A stretch of DNA of 64,000 nt from Vitellaria paradoxa (Eukaryota; Streptophyta; Magnoliopsida; Ericales; Sapotaceae): the NCBI GenBank assembly GCA_019916065.1, contig CM034237.1:26470340-26534339 (forward strand), read 5' to 3'. Of this stretch, positions 1-10,608 are shown in pieces. The position numbers and the translations under genes were made by a program. Numbering within the stretch: the first letter of the stretch is position 1; each line of letters starts with the position of its first letter. The notes under the pieces are model-generated. The model searched no databases. It saw nothing but the letters and a program-made list of their open reading frames with translations, and had not been told where the DNA came from.

Positions 1-64
1 GCAAAAGTGTTAAAAAATTATAACAAAAAAGTTAAAGTAATTAAATAAAAATCATAAATTTTTT

Positions 65-134
65 TATCATTTTTGGCGACCAATTGGTCGCTAAAGGAGT
101 ACCTTTGCCAACCAACTGGTTGCCAAAAATGATA
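65..134. repeat. Foldback hairpin inside the CACTA end
   Basis: Arms 65-88 and 111-134 are inverted copies of 24 bases with two mismatches (ACCAAYTGGTYGCCAAAAAT core, bounded by ATGATA). The 22-base spacer holds a further short inverted repeat around GTAC, so the DNA or a transcript could form a stem of nearly 35 bp. Stem-loops of this kind are common near CACTA ends. Confidence 0.75.
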
Positions 135-185
135 AAGGTTTGTTTATATATACAAAAAAGTATAAAATATATATGCAAATAATAG

Positions 186-242
186 CTTGGCCTAGTGGCC
201 AACCACATGAACTTCCAAAGAAATGACACGAGTTCGAATCTC
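186..242 (+). repeat. tRNA-derived SINE-like Pol III boxes
   Basis: TGGCCTAGTGG at 188-198 fits the Pol III A box (TRGCNNAGYGG), and GAGTTCGAATCTC at 230-242 fits the B box (GGTTCRANNCC). The 42-base spacing is in the tRNA/SINE range. No cloverleaf is evident, so this is more likely a SINE head than a tRNA. A SINE tail and target duplication were not found. Confidence 0.5.
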
Positions 243-300
243 AGCAACAACAATCAAAATCTCAAAAATATAGATTTAACATGTGATGCGCAATCGTAAG

Positions 301-413
301 CCGACACGTGGTGGAATCATAGGTCGACACGTGGCAGAATCATATGTAGATACATGGCATAACACAAGTTGCCATGTGACATGATGACAAGTCAGCAAAT
401 GATGCCACGTGGC
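301..413. repeat. Three 23-bp repeats with G-box cores plus CACGTG palindrome
   Basis: Three consecutive 23-base units start at 301, 324 and 347. The first two share GACACGTGG followed by AGAATCATA-like sequence; the third is more diverged (ATACATGGCATAA). A perfect ten-base palindrome GCCACGTGGC lies at 404-413. CACGTG is the G-box/ABRE core bound by plant bZIP and bHLH factors. Whether these sites work inside this transposon is unknown. Confidence 0.55.
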
Positions 414-990
414 GCCACATTTGAATTTTTATTTTTTTAAGCAATTGGTAATTACCAAGTACATTTCGGTTGGTATATTACCAACTGACATTTCGGTGGG
501 CAAAATACCAACTAACAATATCGGTTGCTACAAAGCAAATTTCGGTTGGTATATTATGAAATATCAATTTAATAGTCAATAACAAATTACCAACCAAAAG
601 TTAAACAATACCAACTAACAAATCGGTTGGCAATTACCAACTGAAGAATTAGTTGGCAATAACAACTTTGGTTGGTAATTACCAACCAAAATTTTGAAAC
701 TTAATTTCATACTAATAAGAAATTACCAACAGATTTATTTAATTTACTAACCGAAATTCAGTTGGTAATTACCAACCGACCTTAAAAATTTTGGTTAATA
801 AATATTACCAACTAGGGTTTTTGCCACCGACCAAAATTGGTTAGTAATCAGTTGGTAATCCATGATTACCAACTGAATTTGGCTTATTACCAACTGATTT
901 TGTCAGTTGGTAATCAGCCTTTTTCTAGTAGTGAGTAATCTCAGGATCACCAAGTTTTATCTGAAATCAAGTTCAGATTTCGTTCTATAG

Positions 991-1215
991 ATGGCAGCCC
1001 CAACAAATCAAGTGCAAAGAGTTCAAATACAAATCACGAAAATCCAACAGATCCACTTTTCTTGCATCACGGAGACAACCTGGCCTGATGCAGTTCCTGT
1101 TTCTCAACCTTTAGCAGTGAAAATTATGGCCCTGCAAAGAACAAGATAGGTTTTGTTGATGGTACTATTGAACAACCTTTGGATTCATCTCATCCAAATT
1201 ATATCATTCAAGTAT
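991..1215 (+). pseudogene. Ty1/copia gag N-terminal remnant
   Basis: An ATG at 991 opens a short frame (MAAPTNQ...). From 1032 a shifted frame reads NPTDPLFLHHGDN and, after a stop and an internal deletion, NKIGFVDGTIEQPLDSSHPN. NP-FLHHSDNP followed by KLGFVDGTI is the hallmark of the N-terminal region of plant copia Gag, the nucleocapsid-like structural protein. At least one frameshift, one stop and the loss of the stretch between the two motifs make it non-functional. The rest of the polyprotein is absent. The CACTA end stops 58 bases upstream, which suggests that the CACTA element landed in or next to this copia relic. Confidence 0.7.
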
Positions 1216-1954
1216 TGTACCAGAAAATTATCAAGGAATTTTTTTTTTTTTTCTCTTCATATTCTTCACAAAATCTGACATGTTGGTGCAACTGTTGCAA
1301 TAGAATTTTCAACGCTAGTTCTTGAGCATTTGTATCCTATTATTTACAGGCAAGTGATATTTCCACTCCCGTTATCTTTCCCTCCACTACGCACATTCTC
1401 TCTTAAATGATGCTACAAACTTAACCTCGCTATATCTCACGATTTAAGAAGCCTTAATACAAATATAAATACAATCCATAAATGGACACAAATTAATATA
1501 GCGATTTTAAGAAAAGAAATGGGAAGACAAACACGATAAAGATATATGAGAAAAAATTAATTTTTATTAATTATATATAGGAATATAACATGCACAATAA
1601 AAATAATTCAGCGCCATTTAATAAAAATATAAGATAATAAATTTTATAATTTTATAGATTTTGGTTAGTCATATTTAAGTTTGTTTTAGTCAATAGTTTG
1701 AAAAATGATAAAATAATTGAATATATGAATGTCCCGTGATATGTTCAATACGTATCTTGAAATATCTGATTAATATATGTATATAATATGTATCGAATAT
1801 AGTTACAATATTTATTTTAAAATGTCTATATTTCATAGCTCGCAACTAATATATTCTCGCGAAATATCCATTTATATGAAGTTCAATCAATAACAAATAT
1901 ATCTCATAGTAAAAACAAATCAAAATTGGCAGAAATTGACAAGAAGCTAAATGG
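1216..1954. other. AT-rich non-coding stretch
   Basis: No coding region, RNA gene or clear repeat was recognised. A poly-T run near 1240 may mark decayed retroelement sequence continuing from the copia gag remnant. Confidence 0.5.
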
Positions 1955-2236
1955 CATTGGCGGACGCACGAAGCGCCGAGTGTAGGCGAAGGCCTACACT
2001 TAAAATTTAGACCCGACCCGATGATTTGACCAGACCTGACCCGGCACTATAATGTAATAATAATATTTATTATATTATAATAAAATATAATTATATTATA
2101 TTTTATTTTTTTGGATCTACCACTACCCACCTTCACATCTGTCATTGCGACGTGTCGGATCTTAGAGATATAGGTTACGCTGACTTGGACTACCTAATTT
2201 GCACCTACACTGGCTAAATTTTCTGGATCCGCCACT
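1955..2236. mobile_element. Mutator-like MITE with 9-bp target duplication
   Basis: A 282-base element is flanked by a perfect nine-base direct repeat GCTAAATGG (1946-1954 and 2237-2245), the duplication length of Mutator-like elements. Its ends carry a short inverted repeat around TGGCGGA (left CATTGGCGGAC; right GATCCGCCACT). The interior holds two GC-richer arms around an AT-rich core of TATTATAAT-type sequence. No ORF is present, so it depends on a transposase from elsewhere. Classification rests on duplication length; the inverted repeat is short for a MULE. Confidence 0.7.
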
Positions 2237-2245
2237 GCTAAATGG

Positions 2246-3706
2246 AGTTAGTTCCCCACAAGCTACGACTCATTTGACGTACTAAAAAAATAAAAATCAA
2301 AATCAAAACACTATTTCCTATATAACTTTACAATATTCTCCAGTAACTTGTTAGAAGCTATCAGCATTGCTATTGCCTTTACATACGTAGAAGCTATTTA
2401 GCATGAAGTATGGATTCACCATCAAGAATATTGCCTAGAGTTAAACTTACAAGAGAATCGAATACCATATGGACACTCTCGAGATTTATGTCCAATTCTT
2501 CCAATTTTCTATGTTCAGATATAATTTGGACACTTTACAACATCTTTTTTGACACAACACGGACTCATTTTGAAGGCATATTATACTTATCTTTAAAAGA
2601 ACAAAAAATTAATTACCTCAAATATCTTGTTACCTTTTAAGCCATGAAATATAATCTACTATAATTTTTGATAGAATGTAATCAATTACAAGGCTTATTT
2701 GTTGACTTTTAAGATATGAAATTAATAGATTTTACTTTTAGATAGTGTTATATTATATTTTTTTTATTGTACTTTGATATAGAATAAATAACCCTGAGTG
2801 GTAACTCTCTAATAATTATTAGTTCAAATCTTCTTAAGTTCTAAAAATTGGTCAAGGTGTGCTTTGACTTAGATACTCGGACTATTAAGAGCCATTTTCA
2901 TCCTACGTTCATCACACAAATCTTTTCATAGCCAAATTCCATCATTTAAGGCTCAAAATTACTTATTTTACTATTTTTTGTAATTTTTTTTGGCATTTGT
3001 CATTAGTATAAAAGTTAAAATTGATCCCATCAATTCTCGATTAATTTATTTCCTTCTGTATTTTTTTGATCATGCAATCATCGCATATTTTTCAAATATG
3101 GTAACTTTTGAATATATTGTAATTTCTTAATGTAGTATTAAGGTTTTTCATTATTTGAACAGTTTAAACTATTTGGGTGGATTACTTCAGAATTAATAAT
3201 ACAGTTATAATTTAAGAATTTACTTTTTTTTGTCTCTGGTGGGTTCTAAAATTTCATGCATTAGGGTTTTTATTTGATTAGTACGATAACTAGTGACTTT
3301 TTGGTTTAGCTTCCACCGTACCAAGACAATTTCAATTTTCATTCTACGTCAAGCGGCATCAACATTTTCGTTATTATAGTATGACTAATAAAAATCAGAA
3401 TCATGAGGGCTCTTGGACCGACAAAGTTGCAAAGATGAAGGGATGAATTCCTTGGAGATATATATGACACAACTTCAAGATGAATTCCATTTTTTTATGA
3501 TGCATTATAAGTTTAAGCTAATAGTGATTATGACTGAGCTACTAGTGATTATGACTGAGGTGCTTGCCCAGATACTCAAAAATCCAGGGACAAATTAGGA
3601 TTATAATATAGAGGGGGCCAAAATTTTGTTCAATTAAAAATATAGAGAGATATTAAGGATTATAGAGTTATTAACTTCGACAACTGCTTCTACTTTTCTT
3701 TTTCTT
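2246..3706. other. Non-coding AT-rich stretch with a weak SINE-like motif
   Basis: Short ORFs at 2410-2640 and 3413-3598 have no recognisable domain and look like chance frames. A weak A box (CCTGAGTGGT, 2793-2802) and B box (AGTTCAAATC, 2821-2830) lie closer together than in a normal tRNA-derived SINE. Nothing else was recognised. Confidence 0.4.
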
Positions 3707-3714
3707 GCTATGAG

Positions 3715-3840
3715 TGTTTGGATCTTCAAAAAAAATATAGAAACACTATAATTTTTATTATTTTTTAATTTTTTTCAATCAAATTTTGTCACTTGTCACT
3801 TTTATACCAACTTTTAATATTTTTGGTAAGTCAAACGCTA
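3715..3840. mobile_element. Candidate hAT-type MITE
   Basis: About 126 bases are bounded by inverted ends (TGTTTGGAT... and ...GTCAAACGCTA). Flanking eight-mers GCTATGAG and CCTATGAA share six of eight bases, consistent with an aged 8-bp hAT duplication. A 40-base interior stretch (TTTTATACCAA with TGTCACTTGTCAC) is repeated in opposite orientation near 10033-10080, so this is a dispersed family. Confidence 0.45.
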
Positions 3841-4773
3841 CCTATGAAAGACATATAAAGACGAATACAAAGAGACAAAAATCTAGTGACTGAATGGCCT
3901 TCTTTTTAATTTTTTTGTCTTCATTCTTTTTATTAATTATTTTATTTTTGAATTTATGCTCAATATGCACAAGGATGGGGCTAAATTTTCTATTTTCGAG
4001 GTAGAAAAATTAAATTTATGTAGCCTAAGTAAATAGATATCAGAAAAAGTGTAATAACCTGAATTTTTTTTTCCTTAATTAAATTATTTAAGTGTGGTAG
4101 TGATATTTATTATAGTAAAAATCTAGAAAATTGAGCATTTGAAAATTTTTGGAATGATAAAAATTAGTTGAAAGATTTTCGGATTTAATTTCACCCTATG
4201 TGGGAGTTTAATGTAGATTTCTAAAATTTTTATCCAAACACTTCTTAGCCCAATTACTTATTTGGTTCAAACCAAGACCATTAACCCATGGGTCAATCCT
4301 TTTCTTTGACTCACCTCAACTCACTTCAACTCACTTTATCACTCAATGAATTGACTCATGAATAGTTGCTCTAAATTATTTCCCGACAACTTCATTTCCA
4401 TCTTCCATACACTCTCACCATCTTTCAAAATTATTTGACTAATTGGACAAAGAGAAGACCCACATTGATGACCTTAAAGTATCTTTTTCAAATTATTTAG
4501 CAAACAAGATTTAAAGCATTTTGTTTGAAAGCTAGCATGATTTAAAGCATTTGGTTAAATTGTCAACAAGCTAGCATGATTGTTTAAATTCGTCAAAAAG
4601 TTAGCTTGATTCCCGGATCATGCCACCTCCATACATCTTCCCCAATGCTTTTCTTTAATGATATGGTTAGATAGTCAAAAAGTAAGCATGATTCTTGGAT
4701 CATGCTACCAATTGTATAGGCATGATCTTACCTTAGTTGATTTTTCTCCACTAATAATTTTCTCTACACTCCC

Positions 4774-4780
4774 TATAAAT
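4774..4780 (+). promoter_or_regulatory. TATA box of the 4050-7724 LTR
   Basis: TATAAAT lies in the context CTCCCTATAAATTGTG, followed by a purine-rich stretch likely to be the start of the R region. It gives the LTR its plus orientation. Confidence 0.55.
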
Positions 4781-6070
4781 TGTGTGTCTTCAAAGAGAAG
4801 AAAATAAGAGAGAAATAAAAATAAATTATTAATTAGTGAGGCTGAAGATTTGGTGTTGCTTGGAGGAAGAAGAAAGGCTTGGAATTTTCCAATTTGGGTG
4901 GTGTTCAAAGCTAACTCATTTTTCCTTCTCAGACTTGGTCATTAATATCTTCATTGAGGTAGGATGATGAATCTCCTAAAATATATTTGATGCATTTTCT
5001 GGTTTGAAGTATGAAACTTGATTGTGATAAAAATAAATACCCGTATATTGGGGGTAGGGAAGCCAAAATTTTGACTGAAGTAACTTAGTATGCTGACAGC
5101 TCTCTATTTGTAACTTCTTATGTGCTTCAAACCCCTAAAACGGTGGAATTAGGCTTTGGCTAAAACATAAAAGTTGTAGCCCTTTCAGTTTTCTTTTCAA
5201 CCCAAAAAGAATTGCATCAATCCGATTTGTGAGTCAAAAGTTATGCCCAAAATACTGAGCACGTGTAAAACTGTATTTTCTGAACAAACTGAATTCAAAG
5301 CTGTTTTTGTACCTTTAGACCTTAGAATTTTAAAAAGTGTAAAACATGAAAGTTGTAGGTCTTGAAGTCTAGTTTTTACAGATATAAAGTTTATAGATAT
5401 TGGAGTCTTGCTCTATTTTATATGAATTTTCTTTCAAGCTGCAATTCTGCTTAGCTTTAATTGATGCTTATTTGGATTTGTTTAGAATATTATGTTTAAA
5501 GATTTATTTAAATTTTCAATTTCCTTCTGTTAGTTATTGTCATGTTAATAATTTCTATTGATATGAAATTATTTTAAACTAGATATTATGTATTATTTGA
5601 CACTCTAATATTGATGATAATTGACTTAGATAATCAGTTTCATCATGGATAGTTGGATGACTTATTCAAACTAAAATGCTAGTATTTGATAAAATGCCCA
5701 AAAGAAACAATGGACTCGTTCTTTTCTCATTTGGTCTTTCTTAAATGAATTTGATTTATTTTTGGCATTGTTTTGTCAACCTAGCAAGTTATATAATTAT
5801 ATTTTTATGATTAAGTGAATTAAATGAAATTCATTTAATACCTTCCTAAACATTGGGATAATTCTGCGGACATTTGTGGATATCTTGAAGCAAAAAAAAA
5901 CCTATGATAAGGGTTTGGTTATAAATAAGATGATGATTGGAAATTTATTTAAATTATTTTTGAACAAAATAAAACTTATCAATTTTGCTAAAAATTAAAT
6001 ATAAGTCCAAGAGCTATTTATTATCTTCATATTCCATAAAATAATAAAATAAAAGGTAAAAGGAGCAAAA

Positions 6071-6155
6071 ACCGAGATTTGCAGTCAATGAGGTTCGAAC
6101 TTGCGACTTTAAATCGCAATTAGGGTCGCCCACCCACTAAGCTACCAACCTCGGC
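6071..6155 (-). repeat. tRNA-like SINE head inside the LTR
   Basis: On the minus strand the A box reads TGGTAGCTTAGTGGG (6133-6147) and the B box AGTTCGAACCT (6091-6101). The segment ends can pair (CCGAG with CTCGG), and TTGCGA/TCGCAA forms a stem with a seven-base loop placed like an anticodon arm. The T-arm stem is poor, so a functional tRNA is unlikely. A tRNA-derived SINE or tRNA pseudogene fits better. Confidence 0.5.
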
Positions 6156-6910
6156 CTAATTAATATACCATTAGAAATAATTTTATTCTTATCAAATTTG
6201 GTACGGTAAGCTTGTCAAAACAATTAACTAAAATACTAGTTTGTATTCTAATTTTTTTTTTTACTTGCTAATTGTTAATTTACATATAGCGCCTACCTTT
6301 GTGATAATGATATTGATGACTATGTTAAATCTTTGATTTATTGAGAATTACTATTAAAGTATGGATATAGATAAAGTGCTTAAAAATATATTGCATGTGA
6401 TTAAATAATCTCACTTTTGATTCATCGCCCGGGAACATTACCGGTTGTTATTAAAAATGTCTGATTTCCATACAAGGTACCCTTGGAATGTAAAAGGGTG
6501 AGAAGAAATTAAGGCACTTCGTGCTAAAGCTGTTTTTGGCAATGGGGTGATGGGTGGGTAGAAATGGCCTTTTAGATGAAGATGGGAACATGCATTTTAT
6601 TTGGGAGATGCTCCCTTCTGACCTGGCCAGTCAGGTAGCCGGTCGCGACGGCTAGGTTTTTGGTAGGTGACACCGTCGGTATGCATTGGATGCTAAGCCC
6701 GTAAAGTCACTGGTTCCCAAGGCTAGGGGTAGAGGAGGATAGGAGTATGATTATCTTAGGAGGATTTAGATTAAACTCCTTTATAAAATTTTACTGTGAC
6801 CAGCAACCTCTCTTGTTATGTATGAATGATGTGTTGGAATTATTTAATTATATTTAATTCCTCTCGATTAATATTTTATAAAAAAATATATATATATATG
6901 TATGAAACCT

Positions 6911-6985
6911 GTATCGCTACGGGGTTTGATCCCGAGACCTTGAAGATCTAAATCTGAGATCCCTACCACTGCGACACAGACTTCA
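6911..6985 (-). repeat. tRNA-like SINE head or tRNA pseudogene
   Basis: On the minus strand CTGTGTCG and CGATACAG can form an acceptor-like stem. The D-arm/A-box region reads GCAGTGGTAGGGATC. The T-arm reads CGGGATCAAACCCCG, a four-base stem with a seven-base loop that matches a degenerate B box. The anticodon region does not fold convincingly. It lies inside the solo LTR about 800 bases from the other tRNA-like segment. Confidence 0.45.
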
Positions 6986-7729
6986 TTGTGGTATACACAT
7001 CAGTATTTAATTATTTTACATGTAAGTAAAATAGTAGTTACGGTGACGATTTCATCGAACCGTTGTAAGTATAATTTACATTATTCAGTTGAGATCTATT
7101 GAATTAATTGTTGCATAAATAGTATGCCACTTAAACACATTCACTTAATACAGTGTAGTATTACAACCACTGCATATAGGCACCTAGGAGATTCTGATTA
7201 CTGGGCTTTAGTAGCTCACCCCTTGTGGGAATATTTTTTTCAGGATATTAAGCACAGGGATACAGAAGATGAGCTGGAAAGAGATTAATTTCTCTTAAAT
7301 ATTCCATCAGAAGAGTTATCTATTTTTTTCTTCTTTCCTGCACAGAGCTGGAGGACTTTATTTTTGGTCTGTAATAATTGTTGGATGATTGTAATTATTA
7401 AGCATAGACCTAATTTGCTTTTATTTGGTATGTAATGTTAATAGTGTGATTGGGACACTTAGATGGCTCTGTAATATTTTTCTCTATTTTTATTTTGTGC
7501 CCTGTAGTTGAAATCCCATCAAATGGTTCAGTCCAATGACTTATAAATATTGTTTGGGATAAACATGGGATTTTGACTATCTTAAATTTTTCTTACGGGT
7601 CAAACCCAATCTGGAGGAAAACTCTGGGGTGTGACAGCGTGTTTTTATCATCTTATTTTTATACCTAACAAATAAATTCCAAATCACCCCTGGGCATTCG
7701 GTTATGAAAATCCGGGGCGTGACAAAAAG

Positions 7730-9989
7730 GCCAAAAAAAAAAAAAAAAGAAAAATAAATAAATCATTAAGTGTTTTTGTCCTGAATTAATAATAGCTAGT
7801 TATCATTTAAGAAGGGATGGCCATTATTATATAAAAAAATTTTAAGAATTAAAATATATTACGTAAATTAGATATTTTCTAGACTTAGGAGAGGTCATGA
7901 CCCCTTGTCGCACATGAGCTTTGTCTCTGTAATATTCTATCACAGGTTATTAAGTTTTCATTAGTTCACCTTTAGTTTTCTAGGAGTCCAATAAATAAAC
8001 TATCCTCATTATTAGAAAAGGATTTTTAGTGTCTGTCAATTGTAGTTGCTAAAGTACTTAGCTAAAGGTCTCTCATGTAATCACTAGGTTCTTTAGCGAT
8101 TGGATAAATACACATGAATGAGAAAAATTGGTTATAAGAGTCAGGAACTCTTGTGCTTAATACTTTAAAAGTAAGTTTATTTTTAGATATAATAATAAGA
8201 AAAGGATTTGCTGTCTTTTAACCGGCTGTTCTTAGCAATCGCTTCAACAACCGTTTTGCTTGTGATTTAATATATATTATGATATTAATATTATTGTTTA
8301 ATATTGCTTGGATTGACAAAAATATCCTTACAAAAATCACAAATACCTATAAACTCCACAATTTAATATTACTATTTAATACTACTTATTAAAATATGCT
8401 AATTTGTCTATTTTTTTCATTATTTGAAAATTAATTAATATTAATTATTATGCTAGCTTTATTATTTCATATGTAAATAAAATAAAATAAAAAATTAGCT
8501 TTGCTAATACATATTTTTATACTAATTTGTTAATACACTCAATTCTAATTTAACTTAGAAGGTAAATGAATTAATATTTTTTATTTTTCTTATAGAAATT
8601 GTTTGAGAAACATTAATAGAGGTATTATATAATTGAAGAGATTAATGCTTTATTTTATAGATATTGTTTGATTTTATAGAACTTCTTAATGTAATACACT
8701 TGGAGTTACCTTTAATTAGAAGGAATATTGGCACGTGTGGAGTATAAAATTTTTCTCATTATGAAATTTTACATTAATTAAAAAAGTTAATGCACTCAAA
8801 TATTCATAATTATATATTCTAAATATTTACATGTTTTTTATTATTTAATTATCAAATCCAATTATTTTTCAAAACTAATAAAAATAAAATATTATATATA
8901 AAATATCATTTGTTTAGATGTAGTATATCTAGAATTTCATATAATGAAGGGAGGACCTAATTAAATTATTAGGAAGTGAATCAATTGGACAAATTTTAAT
9001 TGCATATATATTTTTAATAAATATTATTTTATAGAATTTAGATGTGGCAACAATAATATGACTGTGTGAATTAATTTTGAAAAGAAAGAGTAAAATATTG
9101 AATTATTTTAAAAAAATAGTTGTTTATATGATACAAAGACCATGTTTGTTTGGAGGAATTGGATGATGTGGTATAAATAATACCATAGAATAATATACGA
9201 GGATATTGGATAGAGTGGGGATATTTACGCTTTTCTATTAATTTTCCCCACTCCATAATAGCTTTAATGAAAAAGAGTAATATGGAGTGTGGAAAATTAA
9301 TAAAGGAGTGCATTTATTATTTTTTATTAGATATAATATGAGATTAATTTTTTTATGTGAAATTATTTTTTGGGGTATTTAGTTAGTGGCATATAAAGTG
9401 GGATAAAATATGTGATTATTAAAGATGTGATAAGAAATAATTTTTAATCTTTTTTGACGAGGTTATAAGCAATACCACCCCTAAGATATTACTTGTTTGC
9501 TATTTTGAGGATATGAAATCCAATCTGAAGTTTCAATACTGCAAACTAAAAACATGACTAAACGACTTGATTTAAAAAAAAAAAAGGTGAGCTGCATCTT
9601 TAATCCTCTGTTATTATCTCGTAACAAAAGCACCCAAAAAACTTTACATTGAAAATTACTTTTTAGGAAGAGTTAGATAGAGAATTATATTTTAAAGAAG
9701 AGTTATACATGTAGTATAAAAGCATTATATTAAAAATTATATTTTAGAGTTAGAGAGATAAATAAATAAAAAAAAAAATCTTAATCAGTATAGTTTTGAC
9801 TAAACACTTGTATTAAAAAATAATTTAAAAAAGTGAAATTACCAAAAAGCAAAAAATTGTTAAATATTTATTTTGTACTTATAACATCATAAATTAATTA
9901 AAAATATATTTTTTTGGGGGTCACCCTAGCATGTGTTTGATGCTTGTACGTATGCATATATGCTTATATGGTTTAGGTGGCATTTATTG
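7730..9989. other. Non-coding AT-rich stretch
   Basis: No genes were recognised. The ORF at 9071-9313 (minus) has no known domain. A possible CACTA terminus is at 8007 (see the 8007-12360 entry). Confidence 0.4.
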
Positions 9990-10135
9990 CTCTAAATTAT
10001 TGCTCTAAAAAAGTTCAAAAAAATTAAAAAATTTGGTATAAAAGTGACACGTGGTAAAAATTGATTGAGAAAAGTTAAAAATTTTCCAATTTTTTAAAAT
10101 TTTTCCAAAAAGTTTGGAGCTTCAAATGAATTATT
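9990..10135. mobile_element. Second copy of the 3715-3840 MITE family (inverted)
   Basis: TTGGTATAAAAGTGACACGTG and the GATTGAGAAAAGTT that follows match the reverse complement of 3771-3810 almost base for base. The ends (CTCTAAATTATT and TTTGGAGCTTCAAATGAATT) are weak inverted repeats. The exact boundaries are uncertain. Confidence 0.4.
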
Positions 10136-10202
10136 AAGATATATATTGATACAACCATCATTTATTGCTTGCATCTACATCTTTCTTTAACAATGAGGCC
10201 GA

Positions 10203-10430
10203 GCGAGTGAGAAAGAGAGGGGAGACAGACAGAGAGAGAGAGAGGGGGGGGGAGAGAGAGAGAGTGTGTGTGTGTGTTTTTTTTTTTTTTTTCCTCGCTA
10301 GCCCCTCTCCTGGTGACCCAACACCTAGCCAGCCGAGAGAGAGAGAGAGAGAGAGAGAGTGTGTGTGTGTGTGTGTGTGTGTGTTTGTTCCCGCAAGCCC
10401 CTCTCTTGGTGACCTAACACCCAACCGACG
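10203..10430. repeat. Compound GA/GT microsatellite in two tandem units
   Basis: The order (GA)n-(GT)n, then CCCCTCTCYTGGTGACC and AACACC, occurs twice about 105 bases apart. The microsatellite is therefore part of a duplicated minisatellite unit. A 16-base poly-T follows the first GT tract. The overlapping ORFs on both strands (serine/leucine/threonine-histidine or arginine-glutamate repeats) are artefacts of this tract. Confidence 0.85.
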
Positions 10431-10608
10431 CTATAATCTTGCCTGACATTATCACCCAGCCATCATCTCACAACCTATAACGCTGGCCAGCTTACACCTG
10501 AGCAACACATTACCGTGTTGTTCCTTATCACCTATTTGCTTACTCTCTGTTGACAAGCCTAGGTGATGCCTACTAGCTTGAACTGTAATAAACTTAAAGA
10601 ATCATATA

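Larger units (their letters stand above)
1..933. mobile_element. CACTA (En/Spm) transposon terminal and subterminal region
   Basis: The block ends with TTTTCTAGTAGTG (921-933), the exact reverse complement of the plant CACTA terminus CACTACTAGAAAA. The preceding 500 bases are packed with short motifs in both orientations built on ACCAACTG and CAGTTGGTAAT. Such repeated subterminal motifs are the usual transposase-binding arrays of this superfamily. The following three bases (AGT, 934-936) would be the target duplication, but the other end lies outside the window. No transposase is visible here. The terminus is a direct observation; assignment of everything back to base 1 to the same element is inferred from the continuing CCAACTGG-type motifs. 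Confidence 0.8.
4050..7724 (+). mobile_element. Solo LTR, 3.7 kb, Ty3/gypsy Tekay/Del-like
   Basis: The block starts TGTAATAACCTGAA, ends ATCCGGGGCGTGACA and is flanked by the perfect five-base duplication AAAAG (4045-4049 and 7725-7729). A TATA box at 4774-4780 sets the orientation. There is no primer-binding site, polypurine tract, gag or pol, so it is a solo LTR left after recombination between the two LTRs of an element. Length and terminal sequences resemble long LTRs of the Tekay/Del chromovirus lineage, although that lineage call is from memory. Two tRNA-like segments sit inside. An alternative end at GGGGTGTGACA (7636) lacks a matching duplication. Its first kilobase resembles 32931-33740. 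Confidence 0.7.

Noticed and set aside
2793..2831. SINE-like A and B boxes
   Set aside because: Spacing is too short and both boxes are weak.
6071..6155. Functional tRNA gene (anticodon-like TAA loop)
   Set aside because: The T-arm stem is not formed, and the segment sits within an LTR; a SINE or pseudogene is more likely.
7622..7636. Alternative right end of the 4050 LTR at GGGGTGTGACA
   Set aside because: The bases after it (GCGTG) do not match the left flank AAAAG, whereas the end at 7724 gives a perfect match.
9071..9313. 80-aa minus-strand ORF
   Set aside because: No recognised domain; the DNA looks like non-coding AT-rich sequence.
10158..10446. Long ORFs on both strands (about 90 aa)
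   Set aside because: Both are translations of GA/GT microsatellite DNA with simple amino-acid repeats.
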